Source: Echinarachnius parma
Lineage: Eukaryota > Echinodermata > Echinoidea > Clypeasteroida > Echinarachniidae
Assembly (NCBI GenBank): GCA_037951105.1
Contig: JBAMJV010003763.1
Span: forward strand, 7,501 to 71,500
Direction: 5' to 3'
DNA length: 64,000 nt
Below the pieces are notes generated by a model. It saw nothing but the letters and a program-made list of their open reading frames with translations. It was not told the DNA's origin and did no database searches. Positions 26,129-37,390 of this stretch are shown here, in pieces; position 1 is the stretch's first letter; each line of letters starts with the position of its first letter. The translations under genes and the position numbers were made by a program.

Positions 26129-26277
26129 GGGCCCCCCGTTGCAGAAAGAAGGTACAATCGATTGCAAGTTGCAATTAATTGTAAGTCAGATCATGTGTTC
26201 TAAATGCGCAAATCTGATTGATTGATCAAATCTTCTGACTTACAATTAATTATAATCTTTTTCTGCAATAGGGCCCC
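26129..26277. mobile_element. GGGCCC-ended inverted-repeat MITE
   Basis: Left end gggccccccgttgcagaaa, right end ttctgcaatagggcccc. The interior is a near palindrome around 'gattgattgatcaaatc' with 'cttacaattaatt' in both orientations. Related termini at 31350-31492 and 63110-63269. Confidence 0.75.
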
Positions 26278-26602
26278 AGATAACCCGTTTAGTAAGCAAC
26301 ATAATTTCAAGTGAGTTTTGTAGTTTTTAATAGTCGTTAACAAAGATGAGGACCAAAGTTCTTTAGTATGCATTCTCGTAAAACTATCTTCGTGATTATA
26401 TAACATTTCTTGTTTGATGTATTGTAATCTTCCATGCTTCTTTCCTTTGGGTCTCAAGAAATCATTTTGTTGGTGACATACATTCGCCAAAAGTTAAAAC
26501 CAAAAATACTCCTGTCAATTATTAAACAACATAATTTCAAGTCATTTTGTGGTAATTTGAATTTCTGATAAAAAAATGTCTTTGTTTCCTACCCATTTGC
26601 AG

Positions 26603-26719
26603 ATCATAACAACAATATACTGGATAGCCGACACCGCCTCAAAGCTTTCTTCATACTCCGGACCAGCGCTAGACGTCTATGCCTTTGAATCTGTTATCTT
26701 CGGCATCTATTCACCTAGG
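26603..26719 (+). CDS. LMO7: LMO7-like exon: C-terminal helices of CH domain
   Basis: 117 bp, phase 0 to 0, encoding IITTIYWIADTASKLSSYSG followed by PALDVYAFESVIFGIYSPR. The family signature is (V/L)LxTIYWLG+AAxxxxSYSGxxLNLxxFE, and this exon matches it closely: YW, SYSGP, L-F-E. That places it as the last two helices of the CH domain of LMO7/LIMCH1 rather than of calponin or filamin types. Acceptor 'cccatttgcag', donor 'agg|gtaagt'. The strongest single piece of evidence for family membership in the N-terminal half. Confidence 0.92.
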
Positions 26720-27295
26720 GTAAGTAAGACAATACTCTAAATTATCACTGGCCTTGAGGAACAAAATTGTGTTTTTTTCTTTGTTTGGGGCCACCATATT
26801 TAGGTTTTGGGCAACTAGAATTTGATTTGTCTAGCAAAAAAGTTAACTTCTACTAGCATTGGGTAAGAGAATCAAAGCATTCAAATTGTACATGTATGTA
26901 GTTAATGATGTAATTTTGAGAAATGTTTGTACAAATTATTTTGTGATGTACATTACAATTATTTATCTGATTGGAGTTATTTGTCTATAGATACATCAGT
27001 TGTACAAGGCTCTACTAAGTACTGGGTTTTCCTGATAAACCATATAAACACATGGATAAATATCATGTCTACCCTTCCCCAAAACCTTCCTTCATACATT
27101 AATTCAAATTGGATATTATGTTTCTTACCAGCATTTTCTCTCATTTTTGTACCAAGTCACTCTAAGAATCAGCCCCGTTATTATTCCACTGTGATTTACT
27201 GAATGTATCAAAACATGTCCTTCCTTTGTGGTGCTGCTTACCTTCAGTTTGCCTGACCTTCCTATCAACCCTGCATCCCTTTCCCTTTTCCTTGA

Positions 27296-28030
27296 AGGTG
27301 GGAACAGATTATGCTGAGGCTTCCCCCCTCTTCCTCCCCCCCCCCCCCCCCCCCTTGTACTCTCCAAGCCTTGAACCCCTTTCCTTTTCCTTGACGGTGG
27401 GAACAGATTATGCTGGGTCTTCCCCCATTTCTCCTCCCCCTCCCCCTCCACCCTTTGTCCTCCCCCAGACTTGAACCCATTTTGTTTTCCTTGACAGTGG
27501 GAAGAGATTATGTTGAGGCTCCCCCCCCCCCCCACAATTCCTACTCCCCCTCCCCCTCCTCCTCCCCTCCTCTCACCTCCCACCTCCCACCTCCCACCTC
27601 CCCCTCCTCTCACCTCCCACCTCCCCCTCCTCTCACCTCCCAACTCCCCCTCCTCTCACCTCCCACCTCCCCCTCCTCTCACCTCCCACCTCCCCCTCCT
27701 CTCACCTCCCACCTCCCCCTCCTCTCACATCCCACCTCCCCCTCCTCTCACCTCCCACCTCCCCCCTTTGTCCCCCCAGTCTTGAACCACATTTGTTTTC
27801 CTTGACGTGGGAACAGATTATGTTTAGGCTCCTCCTCCATGCTTTTGACTGGCTGTCAGTCAATGTTTATCCAGGGGTGCAAATCGCTAGGGAGTTATTA
27901 GGGACAGATCATGTTGAGGCTTCCCCCCCCCCCCCTTTGACCCCCTTTTGTGGACAAGATTATGTTGAGGCTTTTCCCCCCCTCCTCCCCCATGCTTTGA
28001 CTGGCTGTCAGTCAGTCAATGTTTATCCAG
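27296..28030. repeat. Pyrimidine-strand minisatellite and associated repeats
   Basis: 27544-27770 consists of about nine copies of a 22-24 bp unit like 'cctctcacctcccacctccc', all C/T except isolated A. It is flanked by four repeats of 'ttccttgac.gtgggaacaga' near 27290, 27390, 27488 and 27800, each followed by a C run. A duplicated 'gactggctgtcagtcaatg' sits near 27848 and 28000. All long ORFs on either strand here are repeat translations. Confidence 0.85.
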
Positions 28031-28284
28031 GGGTGCCAATCGCTAGGGACTGCCAAGTCTCGCGCTGTTTATCCAGGTTTATCCAATCACATGTGACAAG
28101 TCTAGGTGGGTGGGAGCGGGGAATAAAAATGCAAAACAGAAAAGAATAAACTAAACTCATGAGAGTATATCACATGTAGGTGATTTAGGGCGAGAGTTAA
28201 ACAGGCCTTAGCTTTTCATTAGATACATTGTTCAAGCAGTGCAGCGAGAACAAAACATAGGTTTCATAGCAACAATGTCCAAAA

Positions 28285-28420
28285 GAGCCCCCCAAAACAA
28301 AAAAAACAAAAAAACAATAAATTAATAATAATAATAAAAATAAACATAAAAAAATAGAAAAATAAGTTAAAAAAATAAATTAAAAAATAAAATAAAATAA
28401 AAATAAATAAATAAATAACC
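28285..28420. repeat. A-rich low-complexity tract
   Basis: Almost entirely A with interspersed T and rare G or C ('aaataaaataaaa' style). No further structure. Confidence 0.8.
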
Positions 28421-29548
28421 AATCATTTAAGTGCCTCTGTGATAATCATCCTAAGTAAGAGTTCTTTGACATAGCTGGTAAGCTTGAAAAGTAGCCCCCC
28501 AAAATAACATTTAATTTTCTTTGGATGTGCTAATCTAGCTTACCCTAAAATCACATCAAAGATGCATGTTTCAGCTCTCTGATATAAGATAAATAAGCAT
28601 GAAACTAAGCAAACAGAGTTTCATGGTTTCCCAGGATAGTTAAAATTGGCTCGACTTTTGAACTTGTGTAAAGGGAGCGTTGGGAGTTGGGACGACAAGA
28701 AAAGTAAAAATTAGTTCCTCCGACAATTCGTCTAGAAGCTGGGGAAGCCCCCTTCTAATCGAATTCCCTTTCTCGTCTGCTTCCTTGCTTTAAATCATAA
28801 TATTATTGCGTTGGGGGTAGGACCCCTAAACTTGGCCTAAAGTTTGCCAGAATGTTTATTTATCATGACATGTTTACAAGTACTGTATGTCAAGAAACAG
28901 GATCCAAATTGTTACTGATGGGATTGTCTGGTTAAGGCATTTATCCGTATCATGTACTCTGGCAGTGGGCCTCAGCAGGTAAAAACACTAAAACAGTACC
29001 CTAAAGATTTAGAACTTTCAAGTCGATACTCCAGCTGCACATGTAGTATTATCTAGTTTTATGCTCTGTACTTGAAGATGATTTTGATCATTTCCAACTC
29101 AACAATAACAAAGAAAAAAGACTAAAAGGAACTACCACAGAATATGAGATTGAGAATTTCTATGATATAATGTATATATCCTAGAGTTTTTATAAAAAGA
29201 AAGGATTGTCATAAAGTGAGCCATTTTTGTTTATATATTTCAGAAGCAGGTAGGGGTCAGGATGATATGGCCTAACATGCCGAAGTATAATGCTAACAAA
29301 GAATTATGACTGTATCCCACACACACACATTAATATATTTTGTTGACTACACCCTATGTACACATACAACTACCTTATAACTTATAGTACCTTATAGGCA
29401 GGATTGATGAACTTAGGTGACCACAAAGGGGCCTGCCCCAGTACTTAACTTATCAGGGATAGATGATGATTGCTAATTGACCACTTCTAAATTTAGATTG
29501 TCACCTGTTGCATGAGACTTGGCTTCAATGTATGTATGCGAGAGCTTG

Positions 29549-30316
29549 TTAAAGGGATCTAGTAACTTTGTTGGCATGTGCAAAAAGTGATGAATGGTTG
29601 ATGCAATGTATAGTGCTGTTATCTCATATGTCCACAGGGTATTGTGTGAAAATTTCAAGTCAAATGGACATTGCATGGCCAAGTAATGAGCGAAAATGCA
29701 AAGTGATATTGGGTGATATTCACTAACTCACTGCATTCACTTTGTACAGGGATGAAAAACTCGCCCGGAGTTTTTCTTATCTGAATACTTTGATCGTACA
29801 TATCTTTGTAACGAAAGGGAAATTTGAAAAACCGAAACCTGTCCCATGATTTTATTGTTAATACGAATACAACAAGGTATGAGGGAACCGCTAGAATTAA
29901 AAATTTATTTTGAGGATTTGGACAATGTTACTAAGTCCCTTTAAAGGGATCTAGTAACTTTGTTGACATGTGCAAAAAGTGATGAAGGGTTGATGCAATG
30001 TATATTGTTGTTATCTCATATGTCCACAGGGTATTGTGTGAAAATTTCAAGTCAAATGGACATTGCATGGCCAAGTAATGAGCGAAAATGCAAAGTGATA
30101 ATTCACTAACTCACTGCACTCACTTTGTACACTCCGGGAGAGTTTTTCATATCTGAATACTTCAATCGTACATATCTTTGTAACGAAAGGGAAATTTGAA
30201 AAACCGAAACCGGTTCCATGATTTTATTGTTAATACGAATACAACAAGTTATGATGGAACCGCTAGAATTAAAATTTTATTTTGAGGATTTGGACAATGT
30301 TACTAAGTCCCTTTAA
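29549..30316 (+). mobile_element. Two adjacent copies of TTAA-ended MITE family C
   Basis: Copy 1 is 29549-29944 and copy 2 is 29941-30316; they share the TTAA at 29941-29944. Ends are TTAAAGGGATCTAGTAACTT and TTACTAAGTCCCTTTAA. Copies are highly similar apart from short indels. The family recurs inverted at 48474-48881 and partially at 56896-57081. Sharing one TTAA is what insertion of one copy at the TTAA end of another would leave. Confidence 0.85.
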
Positions 30317-31349
30317 GATCGCTGACTATCCGTCACAACTCGCAGACAAGTTTGCAAGCAAGTATGAGCATACAAATCGATTAGGAAGCAAGGAAGCGCA
30401 ATACAGAATGTCACGTACATTATTAACAGGGAACATTCTATTATTAAGTTAGACCAGCTGCAGTGCTAGTTTTATCTTTAGTCTCGTCTGTAACGAACTT
30501 GATTTGATCTGTTAAAGGTTGCAAACATTATTACAGCATGATAATATATTTTGTTATCCAGTCAGACTAGCTTTGTCACCATTCTGGTAGCAACTACTGG
30601 AATTGGAATGGAAGGCTTTTAATTTCACAAAGATTCTAAGTTGCAGTTAATTCAATAAAGTTGGACCTAACAATTATGGAAAGTAATTTGTAGCAAAAAA
30701 GTATTTGAGACTTCCAAAAAACAAAAACAAATCTATTATTTCTAGGATTCCTTAATAATAAAAAATATAACTGATTTTTATCAAACTTTATACCTTTTCA
30801 AAAGAACCGTTTCAACAATTTTACAAAGAAACTAATGGCTCTCCATAATTGTCAGTTCAACTAAAAATCTTTTTTGAAGCACCTCCCTGGTCATGAAAAA
30901 ATTGCTACCCAGTGAGTTCTTGAAAGCTCCCTCAGGATTCGACTGCATGACAATGCAGGTCTGCATTAATAATCTGCTTGTTAACCTGTTCCCTTCAAGA
31001 ATCTGAAATCCCCCGTAGACTTTGTGTTATAACCCACAAGGTTCCTGTAAGCAACAGCCAGGTTAAGACTTCTGACTAGCTGACAAATTGTCACAGACTT
31101 AATGAACACATCATTCAGGAAGTTCGAGCTTGAGAAAATCATATCGGGGCATGTCCTCAACAAATCAGTCCAGCTGTGGTGTACCATCACATTTCCAGTG
31201 AATGTGATCGCTTGGTAAATGCGTTAGGTAACGTACGTACGTGTCTGTGAACAAATGTTTGCATTTGATGTCAAAGGTGTGTACGTTAGAGTGCTTATTA
31301 GATCTATATGTCACAGCTTGGGAGGGTTTACTTCAGAGGAAGTCGTATC

Positions 31350-31492
31350 TGGGCCTCGTAACATGAAGATTCATGATTAATCGTATGATTGATCAATTGA
31401 TTTTTACTATTAATCGTTCAACCAATAATCAATCGTAAGATCAATCAATCAAATCCTACGATTAATGGTGAATTTTTATGCTACAGGGCCCA
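31350..31492. mobile_element. GGGCC-ended inverted-repeat MITE
   Basis: Left end gggcctcgtaacatgaa, right end ttatgctacagggccc. The interior is rich in 'gattaatcg' and 'gatcaat' words in both orientations. Same class as 26129-26277. Confidence 0.65.
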
Positions 31493-32007
31493 GGGGATAT
31501 CCTTCGAGCATGAGCTACTTTTAATTTAATATCTGTGAATTTTCAGGACTGTTAATCTTCAATGAATAATTCTACATTGTACATGTAGTCTTTAGTAGAC
31601 ATATTTTGTTTAATTGTGAAATACAGTACAAATCAAATTTGTATTTTTTTTCTTCTTCAAATTTGACAATACTTGGTGCCTCGTCACGGCCCGTTAATGG
31701 CTGTATCTATTTAATTCTGTAGGAAGGAAGTTGTAAAGAATGTCCTATCAGGATGCATCCTCTATTAGTTGTTTCTTTCCTGTCGTATTGTTAGTTGATG
31801 TAATAGTTCCCACTGTTTATCTTTAAGCTTCCTGGTATGCAGGAAATTCTGGTTGTCTTTGATAAAGATAATGACAGGAACTGTCATGTAAATTTATGTT
31901 TATGTAAAAAGATAAACACCATTATCAAAATACGCAAGATGCATCTTACACAAATTCTTTTTACACGTGGAGGTAACTCGAGGTTTCTATTTGATTTTTG
32001 TCATTAG

Positions 32008-32664
32008 GACGAGGAGGACTCAAAAGAAAACCTAGATATTCCCGATCACTTGAGCCACGACAGCGGTCTGAACAGCGGCAACGGAAACCGAACGGACAGT
32101 AACGCCACCGAGGAGGAACTCAACTTCTTCAGCATCCCCACAAACATCGAGTACAAGGAGCCCACGTGGAAGTCTGCGCTTCAGGCCGCGCAGGTCGAGG
32201 ATTCAGAACCCCCCGTCAAACCCGTGAGAGGGCTCGCTACCGAATCGGCGCCAGTGCCTGATATCATCAGCGACAATAACAATAAGGCTGACTTAAAAGG
32301 GTCACGTGATCCTGTCGTTGAGAACCAGTTAGACCGTGATTCGGTTGCTGCGGATCGGTTGAGTTCCGGTGACGAATCCTCGCAGAAGAAGTCGTCATCA
32401 CCAGCATCAGCTCCATCTGATGACACATCCAATGTTGTTCTGAGGCAGCCCAGTGCAGTGCGGTTACGCAAGATGGAACGCAAGCTGGGACGCAAGGGGG
32501 GACCGCCCACCGCGGCCAAGCCCCACACGCGAAGCCTGAGCCTTCCCGAGAGCAGTAATGTGAGGATGATGAGGCAGAACGCGGTGGACTCTAATCACAA
32601 CAGCGCCACCTATGAGGATATAGACGATGACGTGGAGGAAGAGGGCTCGAATATGTGGAGATCG
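32008..32664 (+). CDS. LMO7: LMO7-like exon: acidic/serine-rich DUF4757 N-terminal part
   Basis: The largest exon, 657 bp and 219 codons, phase 0 to 0, starting DEEDSKENLDIPDHLSHDSG and ending EEEGSNMWRS. Acceptor 'ttgtcattag', donor 'tcg|gtaagt'. Serine-, acid- and asparagine-rich and mostly disordered, with a basic stretch VRLRKMERKLGRKGGPP before PHTRSLSLPES. In LIMCH1/LMO7 the corresponding region begins right after the CH domain with similar serine/acid-rich sequence and leads into the DDLxxWKSRR block; MWRS plus the next exon's SFSSWKKKR fits that. No enzymatic motif. LMO7-family disordered regions carry phosphorylation and partner-binding sites, but specific sites here are not assignable. 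Confidence 0.92.
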
Positions 32665-33542
32665 GTAAGTTAGAAATTATAAGTGCATGGATCGTGGAAA
32701 TTTCTTTCATCAACCATGTTTTTAACCTTGGTAGGCTCTGTATAACTTCTATGAGGCTTGCAATATTTAAGTAAATAAGAATAAGACATGCATGTAGAAA
32801 AAGGAATATTGAGAAATAAATGAACTATTTAGAGCAGCATCGATAACAAGACAGAGAACCCTGAAATCATGTATACTAGTAGTTTCACTATCTTCAAATT
32901 AAAATTTTAATTTAGGGGGGGGGGGGGGGAAATGAAAATCTGTTTCCAAGTTGTGGATAAGCTTGGTTTTCTTTTAGATTTGTAAACTTATACTTATACT
33001 ATTGTTATTGCAGAGTTTTACTAGAGAAACCAAGTCCAGCCAGTATCATAGATGTCCTGACTGTAGCCACGTGAATGATATTGTTCTGTTAATTCATTCA
33101 GGACGGCAGGGAAAATTTTTTATTTTTTTTTATTTCAGGGGCTACTTTTCCAACTTTCGGGGGCTACTTTTATCATCTCGGGGCTACAACAAATTTCCGG
33201 GCTTTTTTTCTAATTTCAGGTGCTACTATTAAGCTCTAATGCTGTAAGTGATCATCTGATCGGCATTCGATCACAATCCAATAAAAAAAAATCCCCCCCC
33301 CCAAAAAAAAGTAAATTTCGGGGGCTTTTTCGGGGGCTCTTTTGGGCATTTCGGGGGCAAATTCGCCCGCCGCCCCCGTGTATTTTTTCCCTGCAGGACG
33401 GGTCCCGAAAATACTCTGTGCGTGTCTATGTGTAATACATGTTATAGCAAAATCAATCCGTCCTGAATGGGTTAACCGATCTTTACATGTAAATGTTAAT
33501 TATTATAGAGAGTTTTGACGGGCATTTCTTTCTCGTTCACAG
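32665..33542. other. LMO7: Intron with G-rich dispersed repeat
   Basis: About 0.9 kb. Includes a G run near 32917 and, from 33060 to 33475, sequence bounded by 'ttaattcattcaggacgg' and 'ccgtcctgaatgggttaa'. Inside is the 'ttcgggggctttt' dispersed repeat, apparently an insertion within a short TTAA element. No exon. Confidence 0.6.
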
Positions 33543-33685
33543 AGTTTTTCTTCCTGGAAGAAGAAGCGTAATGAAGTTGCGTCCAACGTCCTGGAGAGGA
33601 AGGCGTTCCGAGAGGAGGTGGACACGGTCGAACAGACCAAGGGCAAGAAGAAGCCAAAGACATTCAGAGAAATTGTGGAAGAAAA
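33543..33685 (+). CDS. LMO7: LMO7-like exon: DUF4757 core (TFREIVEEK)
   Basis: 143 bp, phase 0 in, two bases left over. Encodes SFSSWKKKRNEVASNVLERK, then AFREEVDTVEQTKGKKKPK and TFREIVEE. In vertebrate LIMCH1/LMO7 the matching segment is a W-K-S/K-basic stretch, an acidic helix, then (S/K)KTYREIVQEKERRE; the spacing and TFREIVEEK block agree well. This is the most conserved part of DUF4757. Acceptor 'gttcacag', donor 'aaaa|gtaagt'. A decayed tandem copy lies immediately downstream at 33751-34091, split by a MITE. Confidence 0.93.
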
Positions 33686-33750
33686 GTAAGTAACTATTTA
33701 GTAGTTGTATATATTAACAATACAAAGAAAGACATTAGGAATTCTTGTAA

Positions 33751-34091
33751 AATGATGTTGTATCCAAAGTCCTCCCTCAAATAGATTGGAGAGATGGACA
33801 TGATCGGTCGAACAGACTAAAGCCCGGCGCAGACAGAGCCGACTCGACCCGATCTGACTGGTTTTCAGCCTGATTAACTCGGTATGCGCTGCCTTAAGAC
33901 TCCAGTTTTGTCAGTCAAGTGCCAGTCGGAGGTCATTCGAGGCAGTTTCAACATGTTGGTTCGGCTCCGACTGAGCGAAACTGACTCTAGCCTGACTGAA
34001 AACCAGTCGGATCGGGTCGAGTCAGCTCTGTCTGCGCCGGGCTTTAGGGCTAGAAGTAGCCTAAGACATACAGAGAAATTGTAGAAGAAAA
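33751..34091 (+). pseudogene. Decayed tandem copy of exon 33543-33685, interrupted by MITE family A
   Basis: 33751-33819 repeats exon bases from 'aatgaagttg' to 'cggtcgaacagac'. After the MITE, 34047-34091 repeats 'aagacattcagagaaattgt' with the donor gtaagt still intact. Without the insertion the offset to the true exon is about 180 bp throughout. A 2-nt insertion and in-frame stops disable it. The copy therefore predates the MITE. Confidence 0.85.
33820..34044 (+). mobile_element. MITE family A, copy 3 (inside an exon relic)
   Basis: 225 bp, ends AAGCCCGGCGCAGACAGAGC and complement, flanked by TA (33818-33819 and 34045-34046). The flanking sequence rejoins to match the functional exon, which confirms both boundaries and the TA duplication. 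Confidence 0.9.
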
Positions 34092-35079
34092 GTAAGTAAA
34101 ATTTAAATTCTGTGTCTTAGTTAACAAATTAATGTGTTATTTTATATATCCATACATAATACGGTGTACATCCATACATTTAATAACCTTGGGAGTGCAA
34201 GAATGCTATCAGTTTAATATACATCTGTGAAAAATAATAAAGGAGTTAGGTTAATGACTGTGCAATATAAATACAAAAAGAGTAAATCTTTTGAATAGTG
34301 ATTTGTTTATAGAAAAGTACATTATGACCCAATACTTTTGGCTTCGCTATTCATGAATGAAGTGCAAAGTTTGCTAAATGATATTGTCACATTTATTCTT
34401 AAACTTACTCACTCTAGATGTTTTTTAAGGGCTAATATTGCTGATTTTTTAAAGAAAGCCATGCAGATACATGTATGCGAAATGTGCACAGTTGTTTATT
34501 TCGAAGCTGGATCGATATTAAAAAGCAGTACATAAAATACAACACTGCAAATGCAGGGGGTACTACATTGTACTTGTGGTCTTCTAAATGGTTCACGGTT
34601 CAGTCGTTCAATTGCCCGTAAGGTTAACTTTTGAACCTGGCGCAAACATTCCTGGCAGTTGAGTTTCAAGAGTCGAACCTTTTGTATATATTGCATACCA
34701 GACGCGATATCTCCGGGGCATAAAAGCCAGTGTATGAAAACCCATTCATCCGTGCACAGAAAAACAGGTGGAACGTGTACATAGACTTAATGGGTTTGTT
34801 TTATTTATGATATGACTGTACTTCACGCTCGACTCGGTCCCATGTGTGGCTCCGCGGCGAAATTCTCCCACGATTGACAACTCTGTATTATAAATAGTTC
34901 TTCCGTAAGAGATGAAATTGATAGTGTGAATTATGTGTCGTGATACGTGTGGTACACGGACTATACAGTAGGACATTCTATATAATATTGTGTTCATGTG
35001 TTTTGTGGTATTTAGATTTTCTCTTTGGAGATATTGACCATGAGCTTTAATACACAATGCTCAAAATTAGCACAGGGGC

Positions 35080-35290
35080 CCACTGGCCCAGGGCCATTAT
35101 AAAAAAATTAGCTTCGGGCCACCAAATGTCACTGGTGCTAAATTCCACTTGCCCGATTGGGCAACCAAATAAAACAAAATTTGAAATGTTCTTCTTTGTG
35201 TGGGGCCACCAGATTTAGGTATTGGGCCACTAAAATTTGAAAAATTTTTTTTTACTTGTCCGACTGGACCAGAAAGCAAACAAGTTAATG
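35080..35290. repeat. Dispersed 'cacttgcccgattgggcaac' repeat
   Basis: Contains 'ggggccaccagatttaggta', then 'gggccactaaaatttga' and 'cttgcccgattgggcaacc'. Diverged relatives are near 11440-11700, 20240-20330, 20970-21240, 26785-26850, 45400-45470 and 56100-56260. Non-coding, ends undefined. Confidence 0.6.
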
Positions 35291-35728
35291 TCTAGCATTG
35301 CCTTACAAATAGTGTGATGGCTGTCCTGTATGCTGCAATTTAATTGGTCCCTTGGCTCCTATTTTGTGCAGATATATAATTGTCAATGTTGTTATTGCAC
35401 TTACTTGAAAGTAATTTATCGCCTTATTTGGATAAATTATGGCGAAATAATGAGCTGAGATTCTGAGAAAATGGTAAAACTAAACGTTCAAATTATAAAT
35501 GCCATACATGGTCATGAGTACCATCATGTTCTGTAGAACATTGTAATAATGTGCATACATAGAGAACATGTACGTGTAGATCGTGAATATTTCAGTAGGG
35601 CAGATGTTTGAGTACATTGTACATGTAGTAGCTGTATGCAATGCAACCTCCATCTCCAATATGTATTCCTTATCCACACAGATCTAGTAATCCATTGTCT
35701 AGTGAGATATTATTTGTTTGATATAGAC

Positions 35729-36092
35729 TTAAAGTGATCCATTAACATTGTCAAATAAAATTGTAACAAATTGGGAGCTTTCACATTTCTCTTGTACCTT
35801 GTTGCTTGTATTATGGTAACATAATATTAAAATGGGTTTTGATTTGTCAAATGTTAAATCCTTCATTATGGAGATAATGGAGATATTTATGATTGAAAAA
35901 AAAAAAAGCATTCCTTGCTCTGCGCTTGTAGTCAAAATCTGACACTTATTTCACCAGGTAAACAGTTTTTCTTTTCTATTAAGAAACTATCACACATGAT
36001 TCAGAAGAACATATAAAGACATTGGTATATATGACAAGTCTCAAATATAACTTTTGGAAAAATTGTATGTCAGAGTTAATGAGTCACTTTAA
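35729..36092. mobile_element. TTAAAGTG-ended MITE
   Basis: Left end TTAAAGTGATCCATTAAC, right end GTTAATGAGTCACTTTAA. These are imperfect inverted repeats about 360 bp apart. No coding sequence. Confidence 0.7.
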
Positions 36093-36568
36093 TATATATC
36101 TCCCAAGGTTTTTGTAGACAGTGTGCCTGACATGTTCCTATTGGCCTATATCCCACAGCACCGTTTCTCTTTCCGTTTCCTATCCTGTTTGACATCCGGA
36201 AGGTACTAGCACTAGTGCAGTAGGATCATTTTAACTCCGCTCTGTTTTCCGTGAAACGAAAGGTCATGGAACTAAAACATTTGCTAGATACTGACCGGGC
36301 GTTTTCGCCACATTTTGGTCAGATAGGAAACGGAGGGAGAAACGGTGCAGTGGGACGAGGCCAGATGACAGATCATGGGGGATGTGGATGAGTAATTGAA
36401 AGGGGATTAGAGAATACGTTTCTCCCGCCCAGATCTGTCGTTGGCACACAAGTTCACGGGACAGCTCAGATGTTTACAGTGGTGGTTGCTCACAAAAAAA
36501 AAGAAGAATACAGACCACTAATCTTGACTCCATTGAATGCAGTTTTCATGTAAATGAATCTGACTATT

Positions 36569-36835
36569 ATAGAGACCACCTGCTGAGAAAGACCACCATT
36601 TGAACCTGTCTATAGAGACCACCTGCTGAGAAAGACCACCATTTGAACCTGTCTATAGAGACCTGTACCATTTGAACCTGTCTATAGAGACCACCATCTA
36701 ATAAAGACAACCATTTGAACCTGTCTATAGAGACCGCCATCTAATAAAGACCACCATTTGAACCTGTCTATAGAGACCACCTGTTGCTAAAGACTACCAT
36801 TTCTGTCTCCCTTGGGTGGTTGGTGTTTATAGACA
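36569..36835. repeat. Minisatellite, 'tatagagaccacc' type
   Basis: Five to six copies of a ~43-bp unit 'tctatagagaccacctgct' plus 'gagaaagaccaccatttgaac', shortened in the middle. Same family as 57098-57625, with a fragment near 44208-44285. Confidence 0.85.
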
Positions 36836-37390
36836 GGTTTGGCTGTAGTGTAAAGTGGAAGGGGATAATGTGGCGTTGGTTGAAAAGTAGTTGAGAAGAA
36901 TCACGTTTGAAAATATTGGTTTATCATATTTTTAATAGGTGAACAAAGTAATAGTTGTCTGATTTTAATGGCTCTATGGTATCATGCATTTAATTGTGCA
37001 GGCTCTTTCTATAAATGACGGGGAATTTCTGAAATTCCAAAGGGTTGTACGTTCAACAGATTTTATTCTCTTGTTTTGGATTTCAGCCACCAAGAACCCA
37101 TGGACTGTAAAAATACAACATAAACTGACTCCTGTTCCAACTTCTACCATTAGCAGTGTGGCATATGGGCTGATGGGCCATTCTTTGAAAAGTGAAACTT
37201 TTTCGGAAAAATTGAAGTTGTATTTTTCTGTAGTTTTGTTCCATTTTTGGAATGATCCATGTGTAAAGTTTCATGAAATACATGATTTGAAGTTTAAAAT
37301 GAAACTTTTTTACTCATTTGCATAAATTTACATATTTCAATATTTGTCTAATAATCATAATTCAGAAAATAATCAAGATATCAAAAGGAT

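Larger units (their letters stand above)
22421..26602. other. LMO7: Intron within CH domain coding
   Basis: About 4.2 kb. Holds an oppositely oriented pair of one MITE family (22598-23025 and 24626-25055), a 200-bp duplication with poly-C (23176-23580), a G-rich run near 25250 and a GGGCCC-ended MITE (26129-26277). A phrase 'aacataatttcaagt' is repeated near 26296 and 26527, just ahead of the next exon. No exon seen. Confidence 0.65.
26720..32007. other. LMO7: Intron between CH and DUF4757-like coding
   Basis: About 5.3 kb. Contains the pyrimidine minisatellite (27296-27775) and flanking imperfect repeats to about 28030, an A-rich tract (28285-28420), two TTAA-sharing MITEs (29549-30316) and a GGGCCC-type MITE (31350-31492). 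No exon recognised. Confidence 0.65.

Noticed and set aside
27125-27643. 172-aa minus-strand ORF rich in Gly and Arg, and overlapping + strand proline-rich ORFs
   Set aside because: They are direct translations of the pyrimidine/purine minisatellite; all frames are open for compositional reasons and no splice or start context supports them.
36984-37325. 113-aa + strand ORF in an intron
   Set aside because: AT-rich, no domain, no splice signals in phase, and a comparable frame is open on the minus strand; chance or a repeat remnant.
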